A stretch of 64,000 nucleotides of DNA from Diadema setosum (taxonomy: Eukaryota > Echinodermata > Echinoidea > Diadematoida > Diadematidae), in assembly GCA_033980235.1 (NCBI GenBank), contig CM067080.1:2768501-2832500 (forward strand). Direction: 5' to 3'. The position numbers and the translations under genes were made by a program. This document shows, piece by piece, positions 55,336 through 64,000 of the stretch. Under the pieces are notes generated by a model, which had not been told where the DNA came from, did no database searches, and saw only the letters and a program-made list of their open reading frames with translations. Position 1 is the first letter of the stretch; each line of letters starts with the position of its first letter.

Positions 55336-58300
55336 TCTTCTTCTTCTTACTTATGAGGCAGCAGCAGCTAAGTAATGTCCCTCAATTGTTGTAGCCAAGT
55401 TACAGTCTGTGGAGTAGGGTGTGTCAGGTCCATGTTGTCAGGAGGTCGGAGATCAGGGCACTCACTCAAGATGTGTTGAGCAGTCTGTTCTGGTGCACCA
55501 TACTGGCAAGCTGCTGACGGGCGTAGCCCCCAACGATGCATGGCTGCATTAAAACGCCCAACTCCCGTTCGAATCCGATTTAGAGACACCCACTCACTTC
55601 TTGGGAGGTTTGCTTCTGGGGGGACAGATGTATTGGGCGTGGCAACGAGTTGGGCAGGTCGTTGGGTGTCTTCCCAGCTTGTTCTCCATGTCTGACAGAT
55701 GTTGAAGTCTGATCCTCTCAGCGTTGCTGCATGGCGGGAGAAAGGGCGGCGAGACTTCAGTCGCTGATGCCGCTGACCCAGAGTTACAGAGCCCTCAACT
55801 ACGTCGTGGAGGAGGTCGTCCGGGTTGCTGGAGACCTTGGTTACCAGCCTATGTGTGTGATGTTCTCGGCGCATGGGGGCAGGAGCGATGCCTGAGAGAA
55901 CAGATAGGAATTCTATTGGTGTAGGCCGGAGACATCCTGTTATTAATCTCATGGTGTCATTCAGAACTGAGTCAAGTTTCTTGGTGTGAGAGATCCTACA
56001 CCACGCAGGGGAGGCGTATTCCGCGGCACTGTATACCAGTGCTAGCGCACTAGTGCGGAGAGTGGTTGCACTGGCACCCCATTTTGAGCCTGCAAGTCGG
56101 TGAAGGAGGTTGTTCCTTGAAGACACTTTTGCACTTATGGCCTTGAGTTGTTCCTTGTAGGTCAGCTGCCTATCCAACTTCACTCCAAGGTAGGTTGGTG
56201 TAGCATTGTATGGAAGAGGTGTTCCATCAAGAATGACACTGAGTTGCCGATTAGCCTCCTTGGTGTTCAGGTGGAAAGCTGTTACCGTTGTCTTGGACAT
56301 GCTAATCTTGAGTCTCCAGATCCTGAAGTACTTCGCGATTTGCGACATATCTGCAGTGAGGGTATTCTCTACATTTGACCAGGCTCTGTCAGAGTGAAGA
56401 AGGGCAAGGTCATCTGCATAGCCATACTGTCGTGAGGTTGTGAAGGGGATGTCACTGATGTATATGTTGAAGAGCAAGGGGGATAGTACAGAGCCTTGAG
56501 GAACTCCATTCCGCAGTTGGCGTGGTCTGCTGGACTGTCCATCACTAGTCTTCAGAACGAACCTCCTGTTGGCTAGAATGTTGCAGAGGAACCTCACCAT
56601 GTGGCGATCAGGGATTGTCTTTAATAATTTCAGAGTCAGACCCTGGTGCCACACAGTGTCGTAGGCTGCAGTGAGGTCGACAAAGATGGCGCCAGCTTTG
56701 TGATTCTTCTCAAAGCTGTCTTCGATGTCATTGGTCAGCTTGACAATTTGGTGGACTGTACTCCGACCATGGCGGAAGCCCGCTTGTTCATCTGGTAATT
56801 GTGGGTCAACCACAGGTTCTATCCTCGCCAGAAGGAGACGTTCCAGAAGCTTGTAAGGAACACAGAGAAGGGAGATTGGTCTGTAGCTCTTGGGGTCATC
56901 AACTGGTTTGTTTGGTTTTGGGAGAGCAATTACAGTGGCTTTTCTCCATATCTTAGGGATGACTTGGTTGGTGAAACAGCAAAAATAGAAATCTGTTAAC
57001 CACTTCTGACATTTGACCCCGCAATGAATAAGGAATTCCGGTGGGATGTTGTCCGGACCTTGGGCCTTTCCACTCCTAAGTAGGGCTAAAGCATTAGCTA
57101 ACCCCTCCTGAGAGAAGGGGGCCGACAACCATCCATCCACTCCCGGGGCCTGCCATAGGTTGGTAGTCTCCTGTTTCACAGATCGAGTGTGGGCCTTGTC
57201 ACAGTCCTTGAATCGCCCATTGCTAACAAGTTGTTCCGCGATGGAGTTGGCTGACACAGGACATGTTCTAGGTTTGGTACTGTTTCCAGTGAGGCGTTTG
57301 AGAGTCTTCCAAGCAACTCTGCTAGAGTGAGTGAAGTCTATCCCTTGCACGGTTTCTTCCCAACGTTTACGACGCTTCCTGTCTAGACAATGTCAGTTCT
57401 GAGGCTTTGGTGGAAGCCAAGTCTCCAGGTTCAGATCGCAAGAACTGGTTGTAGATAGCATCACATTCTTCGTCCCAGGTGGGGATGTAGTGTCGTCGAA
57501 AACCGCGCGGGATGGAATTCGTTGCTGCCTTGATAAGGATATTGCAGAAGTCTGAGTAGGCTTGGTCGGTGCCACGGGGAGTTGGTGGAGGGAGATTGCA
57601 TACTGCTTCATCTACCAAGTTCGAGAATTTTTTCCAGTCGGCCTTGCGGAAATTCCAACGCTTAACAGGCTTCGTTGTGACTGGTCGGACTGGGTTTACT
57701 GGTATGAGCAGTGATGGCCTGTGTTGTGACTTGGGAAAGGGGTCTAAGATAATCCGGTGAGGTGATGGGCCTTGAAAGTTGACAAAGGCTAAGTCAGGAT
57801 TTGACGTTGTATTCCATCTGCAAGAGTGGAAGCTGTCTGGCTGTTTTGGGTCAAACAGTAATTGGACACCAGCTGTAGAGGACCAATCTTCTACTGCAAA
57901 ACCATCTGGATTAGTGGATGAGTAGCCCCATGAAGTACTGTGACTGTTGAAATCTCCAGCATAGATGCAAGGAGCACTGAAGATAGGAAGGGTATTTGGC
58001 TGGAGTCGAAATGAGGGTGGCTTGTAGATATTTATAATGGTAACCTCTTCAACTAACGTTGCCGTCCACTCCACTGGTGAGTCTGATGGACATGAAACCA
58101 ATGCTTTCCAACTGTGAGTACTCTTGACAAAAGTTGCAATCCCATGAATTTCGCTTACTGTATGTGCGGCCAGAGTGAAACCAGGGATATTGAGATAAGA
58201 GCTGTCCTTAGCATGAGTTTCCTGTAGAAGAACTACTGTTGCTTTATGTGTCTGAAGTAACTGTTCAATAACATTGATCTTGGCTTTGGTTAGGCCTTCT

Positions 58301-58540
58301 ACGTTTAGTTGCAGCACGGAGACGCCTTCCTGTATGACATCAAAAGATGCTTGCCCTGATAACTTTGTGTCAGCTTCAGGCTGTGGACATGAAGGATTCA
58401 TCTTATTTGGAGCTTTACTGTTGCTGCTGCTGTCTCAGATTGTTGTCATTCGCCTGATAAATCAGTCACCTGATCGATCAGTTGCCCTGGGCCCACCACA
58501 AGGAGGTTGACAACACGGACCCACAAACACTATTCAGTGC
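55336..58540 (-). mobile_element. LINE C copy 2: I/Jockey-like LINE, nearly full length
   Basis: This is a minus-strand copy of the element at 28575-31773, nearly identical over about 3.2 kb, including the leader (starting near 58540) and the AAGAAG tail (55336-55352). Flanks may carry a degenerate nine-base duplication (ATTTTCG at 55324, ATATTCG at 58547), which is not certain. Confidence 0.88.
55368..58401 (-). pseudogene. LINE C copy 2 endonuclease-reverse transcriptase, one two-base deletion
   Basis: ATG at 58401 opens MNPSCPQPEA. The endonuclease (LQLNVEGLT, LLQETHA, IYAGDFNSHSTSWG) is intact to about 57392, where a two-base deletion relative to copy 1 (CTGACATT against CTGACTGATT) shifts the frame. 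The downstream frame is then open from 57350 to 55368: GPDNIPPEF, SYRPISLLCV, VDLTAAYDTVWH, GVPQGSVLSPLLF, YGYADDLALLH, NRIRTGVGRF and the C-terminal Cys/His cluster, with one Cys replaced by Tyr (CQYG against CQCG in copy 1). Lesions differ from those of copy 1, so the shared ancestor was intact. Confidence 0.88.
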
Positions 58541-58591
58541 TACTCGATATTCGTGTGTATCGCCTCGAAGGCTATTTATAGCTGAAAGTTC

Positions 58592-58684
58592 TTAACCCGT
58601 TGAGGACGAGTCCCGAGTATACTCGGGCAAGTGTCTTTGGGAAATGCGTGTTGTAGCAAAATGAAACCGTCCTCAACGGGTTAA
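58592..58684. mobile_element. 93-bp piggyBac-type MITE
   Basis: TTAA at 58592-58595 and 58681-58684 bounds CCCGTTGAGGACG and its inverse CGTCCTCAACGGG. A second palindrome, CCCGAGTATACTCGGG, lies inside. TTAA target sites and CCC/GGG ends are typical of piggyBac-like elements. Confidence 0.8.
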
Positions 58685-58718
58685 GGAGGAATAAAATGGA
58701 CGTGTCCTTTAGCTCTTG

Positions 58719-58973
58719 TGACGTCACAAAAATGAATTGCGTCAAATCTGGCTGCTTACTGTGCGTTGCTGAAAGTTAGCTGCGATGACTGAAGGGGATG
58801 ACGTCACAACGAGGTTTGTTGGCTGAAGATGCGCACTTGTTGCATGTTTCTAGCGTATACGCCTTGTTCCTTAGTAAAGTTGCGTTGACTGCACTGTAAA
58901 TGGTGACGTCACACTGAGGATTGTTGACTGGTACGCGATACTAATACTAATGTTGATATCTATAGTGACGTCA
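58719..58973. promoter_or_regulatory. Cluster of four perfect CRE palindromes
   Basis: TGACGTCA occurs at 58719-58726, 58799-58806, 58904-58911 and 58966-58973. This is the full-site CREB/ATF consensus, with spacing of 80, 105 and 62 bases. The flanking sequence is not a simple tandem repeat, though GTTGACTG-like words recur. No start codon or coding exon can be tied to it with confidence; the neighbouring open frames at 59070-59326 on the minus strand are unrecognised. Confidence 0.45.
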
Positions 58974-59480
58974 TAGTAGGCTGAAATCCTTGCGTAGGAC
59001 TATTTGCGCGTACCTAGAACTACTTAGCGTATTTTTGTTTATATTTGTTATTGTTGGACGCTAAGTTTATTATACTTCTTCGACAAAAACGACCAGAAAC
59101 GAAGAAAAAACCCGGAAAAACTCGCAAACACTCAAGTTACGCAACACATACCAGACATCCGCGGAATCAGCGTGATGAGTGCAATCCAGGCATATGAAAA
59201 AGTTTCTCTGGTGAGGCAAAAAGGCGCTGAAATCAGAGCATAAGATGGAGCTCCGCTCCGGCACGTCCGTCCTCCAGCACAACACATACGCATATTCGGG
59301 TTGGTGCACCAACGTGTCTGCGCCAAGTGGCCTGCATTGTGTGTGCGTACGTAGGCGTGAGGGTTTGTAATTATTAGTTTTTGTTGGGGGGGGGGGGGGA
59401 GGGGGATAGGTTATTCCACTTTTATTCTATGTAAAGAAATATATCTATTGAGATGATTTTATTTCATTTTGATTGTATTA
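58974..59480. other. No gene recognised; G run
   Basis: Overlapping minus-strand frames at 59070-59326 are Cys-rich in one register but match nothing I know. A run of about 12 G lies at 59385-59396. Confidence 0.35.
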
Positions 59481-59834
59481 TGATAAGTATTCATGTGTGT
59501 AGATTTTAATGTTTTACTGTTCAATAATGTACGAAGGTTAACTTTGTGTTACGATGAATGTTTAATGTATTTTTATCATGGGCAGGGCTCTCTGGAAGAG
59601 CAGGACCCGCTGGTCTTGATGAGACTACCCTGTGGAAATAAAACTGAAATAAATAAAATACAAACACACCCTTCATACAGATTTGATACTGCAAATTTGA
59701 TGTTCATGGTATTATATTATTATGTGTTTATTTGTATGTATGTGTTCATGCAGGGCCTCCAAGAACAACAGTGTTAACCCACTGACGGAGCCTACCTGTG
59801 AAAATAAAACATATAAATAAATAAAATAAAAAAT
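59481..59834 (+). repeat. Two LINE 3' tails
   Basis: CTACCCTGTGGAAATAAAAC with an AAATAAATAAAAT tail (about 59620-59660) and GCCTACCTGTGAAAATAAAA with an ATAAATAAATAAAAT tail (about 59788-59830) are two copies of the kind of 3' end seen in CR1/L2-group LINEs. Neither has reverse transcriptase attached. Confidence 0.55.
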
Positions 59835-60015
59835 ATTTTTTCGCTTTGGAAAATTAAGGGGATGGGCGCACCGGGCGCAATTTATTGCTGGCAATTACTG
59901 GCAGTAACATCAGGAGAATGGCATGGCGATTAAATACGAGCGAGCGCAGCGAGCGAGCTTGAAAATTTAGACGTTTTGACCAAAAACTGTCGTTTGTAGC
60001 TATATCCGCCACTGG
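59835..60015 (+). repeat. Single satellite-related monomer ending in a hAT-type terminus
   Basis: It matches the 47.3-49.6 kb monomer (GGGCGCAATT, TGGCAATTACTGGCAG, GCGAGCGCAGCGAGCGAGC, TGTCGTTTGTAGCTATA) and ends TATCCGCCACTG, the inverse of a CAGTGGCGGATA hAT-like end. This suggests the satellite monomer came from a hAT-family element. Confidence 0.6.
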
Positions 60016-60454
60016 TAGTCAAGGGTGTCGGTTTATGTTCATGATTGGGGGAGGTATGACCAGCGATGGGGCGTCGAAGTGACAAAGCGGGGAAAGGATG
60101 TCCAAAATCTGCACTTTAGAGCATCCCCTAATTGTTTGTGTTTGTGTTTGTGTGTGTGTGTGTTTCATATACAGGGCAAAGTTAGGAAATAACCTATAGG
60201 TCAAGTCTTTTTATTGGCAATGCAAGGCATTTTATTATAGACTAGTACACTGCAAAATCAATTATCTAGCTTTGATATACAGATATAACTAAGCGTAAGG
60301 TACATTGCGCAACATTGCAGCGACTCTTTTTGCCGTTCGGATGTTCTGAGTACACTGCGCATATCCTGCTTATATTCAGAATGCCAACCGGGAATCACGC
60401 TGAACAACACAGTCAGTCCGCAGCACCCGATAATTCGCTCGTATTTTTTCAACT
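60016..60454. other. No gene seen; short (TG)n
   Basis: A (GT)n tract lies at about 60136-60164. No coding or repeat feature is otherwise recognised. Confidence 0.45.
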
Positions 60455-60485
60455 CGTATGCAAGCCCGCTTTAGGCTTGCATACG
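60455..60485. repeat. Perfect 12-base palindromic hairpin
   Basis: CGTATGCAAGCC at 60455-60466 and GGCTTGCATACG at 60474-60485 flank a seven-base loop. Confidence 0.85.
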
Positions 60486-60779
60486 TAATGAGCTGCGTAA
60501 GGGGATTTTGTCCTTGGGCTTTCGGCAACAAAAATACACCTTATGTTCACAAATTTGGTATCAAATTCAAGGAAAATATGTAAACTATCGTCACATGTTA
60601 CTCAAATTATTGTAAATGAAAAATATCATAGCGTAATTTGAGCTTGAAAAAATGATGAAAAAAGTAATTCGTGCAGTACACTTTCAAGACGTCAAAAAAA
60701 TACCAAATTCACCTTGCGTCTCAATGAAAATGCTTTATTTGGTAGTCCATCTCCTAATCTTTGTATCCATGTAAATATC

Positions 60780-61210
60780 TTGACAATTTGTTGCTTAATC
60801 CGCCGTCAGGAACCAGTAAAATATACATCGATGTTAGTGCTGATCAGCTTGAAACCGTGCAATCTCAAGAGTAAGCTCTCTCATTGGACAGCGCCTGCAC
60901 TCAGCGCTTGCATTACGTCATTACGCTGCTACATAACGGTTTCATGCCACTTGCGGTTTCTTGGCACGCGTGTAGTTCAAGCGCTGAATGCAAGCACTGT
61001 CCAATGAGAGAGCTCTTTCGCGTCACTGTACACTTTGTGCGGAGCATACTTCCGGCTTAGGAGTGAATTTTACAGACATTTCAAAACGGACAAACTAGTA
61101 TAAATCATGCTTGCGTCTCCTTGACTCCAACATATGATGAGCATCTAAGTTTCCTCTCTACGAAAAAGCCAAAATCAGAAACAACAGTTTCTTAATCCGG
61201 TCAGGAACCA
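60780..61210. repeat. Foldback segment
   Basis: AGCTCTCTCATTGGACAG and the following TGCACTCAGCGCTTG at about 60889-60922 recur inverted at about 60978-61018. A TTAATCCG..GTCAGGAACCA word occurs at about 60797 and 61193. This is probably a decayed MITE; no gene is seen. Confidence 0.55.
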
Positions 61211-61756
61211 AAAAAGAACTTTAGACGACAAAATCTTCCGTGAAAAGAAGGTAAAATTTACGCAAATTCAACTGATTATAATAGTCATGATAAGATCCTA
61301 TGTTATAGGCAAATTTAGTATCAAAATAAAGATCAAAGTCTGGAAAAACAATTTACTGTGACTTGTAGCCATGACGAATGTATGTACAAGTCGCTACACT
61401 GTGAAAACCATAGCCCTATCAAAGTCTCGCAAAATCTCGCACGACGAGACACCTTTCGAACGCAAAGATCGTCAACAAGAGTGCTGAATAAATCTTGCCG
61501 GATCGGCTCATTAGCATACGTGCTGCGGACTGACTGAACAGTCTTTTGTCGGCTCCGGGCTATTTGAACAATATTTCACTCTATATACACCTCTTTAACC
61601 CTATAAAGCCCAAGGGGGGCACATTGTGCCCCTCCTACCAGATTTTCATTCGCCACTCCTTCGCCCTTAATCCAATTTTAACCAAATGTGATGACTTTTC
61701 CTAAAATATTATTCCGAACATTTTGATATATAATTTAGCTATATCTGATATTGCTG

Positions 61757-61770
61757 GTTGCCATGGCAAC
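61757..61770. promoter_or_regulatory. Perfect X-box palindrome
   Basis: GTTGCCATGGCAAC is the ideal RFX-factor X-box. It lies just outside the hAT insertion, within the piggyBac-like end. No gene is tied to it. Confidence 0.35.
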
Positions 61771-61783
61771 CATAAATTGACAA

Positions 61784-63719
61784 CAGTGGCGTATCTAGGG
61801 AAAACGGCGCCCGGGGCAAGCGTGAAAATTGCGCCCCTAATTTCTGAAAAAGACTAGTGTTCAACCCCAACCCCATCCAGGTAGAGACTTTAAGCAAAGT
61901 CCACATGATATGCTTTTCAAGCCCTTAAAAGTGGTCTTTTGAGGGTGATTTAAATGTAATGAATTTTGATAAATTTTGGCGAGCGAGCGCAGCGAGCGAG
62001 CCGAAAATTTGTGTATTTCAGCTGACAAAACATGGAATTCTTGTCATTTTTTGCTTATCAAATCGTACAATTCGAATCAAGATAGTGACTGCCTTATAGA
62101 TAACGATTTATCTATACCAACAAACTGAGTACTTTAAAAAATATTCTAAACCAGAGGGGCATTTCATGAAGCATTTTGTCCGACAACTTGTCACACAAAA
62201 TTTGCTTTCAGCCAATCAGAAGCAAGGATTTCAGTAGCTTTTAACAGTTTGTCAGACGAAATATCTGACAAATTGCTTTACGAAATGCCCCCCCCCCCCC
62301 ATGTACGCGCGAGTGAGCCGAAATTTGTATATTTCCGCGTCATCATCACGTTTTGTTCTTATCTCCTTTTTAATTTTGATAAATTTTGGCGAGCGAGAGC
62401 AGAGAGCGAGCCGAAAATTTTTGTATTTCAGTTTTCAAAACATGGAACTCTTGTCATTTTTTGCTTATCAAATCTTACAATTCTAATCAAGATACAGTGT
62501 ATAGTGACGGGCTTATAGATAACTATTTTTACCAACAAACTGAAGACTTGAAAAAATACTCTGAATTAGTACGAGCGAGTGAGCCGAAATGTGTATATTT
62601 CCGCATCATCATCACGTTTTGTTCTTATCTCCTTTTTATTTTGATAAATTTTGGCGAGCGAGCGCAGCGAGCGAGCCGAAAATTTTTGTATTTCAGCTTA
62701 CAAAACATGGAACTCTTGTCATTTTTTGCTTATCAAATCTTACAATTCTAATCAAGATATAGTAACGGCCTTATAGATAACTATTTTTACCAACAAACTG
62801 AGGGCTTGAAGAAATACTCTAAATTAGTACGAGCGAGTGAGCCGAAATTTGTATATTTCCACGTCATCATTACGTTTTGTTTTTATCTCCTTTTTGTTTT
62901 GATAAATTTTGGCGAGCGAGCGCAGCGAGCGAGCCGAATATTTTTGTATTTCAGCTTACAAAACATGGAACACTTGTCATTTTTTGCTTATCAAATCTTA
63001 CAATTCTAATCAAGATATAGTGACGGCCTTATAGATAACTATTTTTACCAACAAACTGAGGGCTTGAAGAAATACTCTAAATTAGTACGAGCGAGTGAGC
63101 CGAAATTTGTATATTTCCACGTCATCATTACGTTTTGTTCTTATCTTGTTTGATTTTTTTGGCGCCCCCCCCCCCCCCCCCGTATGTTCGGAACCGTTGG
63201 CGCCTTCTTTTGATCCAATCGGCAATCGCTTCAGAACGAAAGAAATTGCAGCCGCTGTTCAGTGAAACATTTTGTCTGCTAAATATAAAATGACATGTGT
63301 GAACACAATAGACATTGTCATTTTGTCGGCTTCATCATCAAATTTTGTTCTTACCTTCTTCTTCTATATAGAATTTAGAGAGCGAGCGTAGCGAGCGAGC
63401 CGAAAATTGTATTTCAGCTTACATAGAATTCTTGTGTGAACACAATAAACATTGTCATTTTGTCCGAGTCATCGTTATGTTTTGTTTTTACCTTTTTTTT
63501 ATTTGGTTTTCTGCCCCCCCCCCCACCACCATTCTTCCCCCCCCCCTCCTTTTCCGGTGAGTTTCTTCTTATTATTCTTCTTTTCTTTTTTTCTCTTTTT
63601 TTTCTTCGTTTTTTCTTTTTTTTTTCTTCTTCTTCGTTTTTTTTTTTTTTTGCGCCCCCAAGGAGTGGCGTCCGGGGCACGTGCCCCCCTTGCCCCCCCC
63701 CCCCCTAGATACGCCACTG
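61784..63719. mobile_element. hAT-type non-autonomous element with 8-base target duplication and internal tandem array
   Basis: ATTGACAA is present at 61776-61783 and 63720-63727. The ends are CAGTGGCGTATCTAGGG and its inverse, the classic hAT terminus. The interior carries about four or five units of roughly 255 bases (from about 61975 to 63150), each with GGCGAGCGAGCGCAGCGAGC, an AACATGGAACTCTTGTCATT block and CTTATCAAATCTTACAATTC. Poly-C and polypyrimidine tracts lie at about 63164-63181 and 63513-63660. There is no transposase. Confidence 0.9.
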
Positions 63720-64000
63720 ATTGACAACCATGTCAGTCAGATTTTGCGTATTTTTCTGTTCAAATTCCAATTTACAATATTATAATGTATAAAATGGGCG
63801 TTTCTTGGCTGAAATTTGCTGGAGAAGCAAAATGTGAAGTAATTATGGCCTTGAAATGTTTTTCCTATTATTTCCTTTGTTTTTCTGTGACAACGGCATA
63901 AAACAATAGATATAATAGAGGTACTTGAAAATAACAGTATTTTGCTAAAGATTGCCATTGTATTTTGTGTCATTTTGTTTCCTTCACCCAAGTTATACCT

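Larger units (their letters stand above)
61599..64000 (+). mobile_element. piggyBac-like left end, interrupted by a hAT element and running off the window
   Basis: TTAA at 61595-61598 is followed by CCCTATAAAGCCCAAGG and the palindrome GGGGCACATTGTGCCCC. This is the style of a piggyBac-like terminus. The matching right end is not in the window. The hAT element at 61784-63719 sits inside it. Sequence after 63727 is AT-rich with no coding seen. Confidence 0.45.

Noticed and set aside
55100..55375. Cys/Val-rich ORF in the TG repeat
   Set aside because: Low-complexity translation of (TG)n.
59070..59326. Overlapping minus-strand Cys-rich frames as a gene next to the CRE cluster
   Set aside because: No recognised motif; two competing frames; the CRE cluster would lie 3' of them.
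63436..63724. Phe/Pro-rich and Lys-rich ORFs at the hAT right end
   Set aside because: Derived from polypyrimidine and poly-C tracts.

Overview
The window is animal (metazoan) nuclear DNA with no bacterial or organellar character. It is AT-rich and intron-bearing, has very few host exons, and consists mostly of stacked transposable elements of classes typical of marine invertebrate deuterostomes: CR1/Jockey-like, I-like and L1-like LINEs, a Penelope-like element, PIF/Harbinger, hAT and piggyBac-like DNA elements, and tandem-repeat-cored elements ending in a microsatellite and a hairpin. The SRCR, WSC and sushi exons and the repeat style suggest an echinoderm, perhaps a sea urchin. That assignment is inference; no rRNA or mitochondrial marker is present.

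Layout. 0.6-6.1 kb: decayed minus-strand LINE A, split by a PIF/Harbinger-like element (1840-4383) that itself carries a tandem-core element full of TGACCT repeats. 6.3-10.8 kb: tandem arrays of an AAGATGGCCGCC-containing unit in both orientations, ending in a 950-bp inverted-repeat element. 11.1-11.9 kb: a lone, intact L1-type ORF1. 12.1-13.0 kb: G-rich minisatellite. 13.38-33.9 kb: four phase 1-1 exons (SRCR, a small Cys-rich exon, WSC, sushi) of one probable plus-strand modular secreted or receptor gene. Its largest intron holds a candidate 17.6-kb inverted-repeat element (14224-31849), which contains an array of RFX-type X-box motifs, LINE B with an intact 1030-codon ORF, and LINE C copy 1.

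34-39.3 kb: MITEs and two probable exons of a second small gene, with a Penelope-like element inside a MITE between them. The Penelope-like element has a hammerhead-like motif in each of two inverted terminal repeats. 41-47.3 kb: a duplicated foldback, an 8-bp-TSD MITE, and a 4.2-kb PIF/Harbinger element with a transposase N-terminal remnant and a broken MADF-type partner gene. 47.3-49.6 kb: satellite with a four-monomer higher-order repeat. 50-54.6 kb: LINE D (ORF1, PHD finger-endonuclease, reverse transcriptase). 55.3-58.5 kb: LINE C copy 2 on the minus strand. 58.6-64 kb: a piggyBac-type MITE, four perfect CRE palindromes in 255 bp, LINE 3' tails, foldbacks, and a hAT element with an exact 8-bp target duplication inserted into a piggyBac-like left end that runs off the window.

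Most annotated units are independent mobile elements. The only host genes with fair support are the SRCR/WSC/sushi gene and, weakly, the two-exon gene at 35.8-39.3 kb. Nesting gives a relative order of insertion in several places: LINE A, then Harbinger, then (probably) the TGACCT element; MITE, then Penelope-like element; inverted-repeat element, then LINE C; piggyBac-like end, then hAT.
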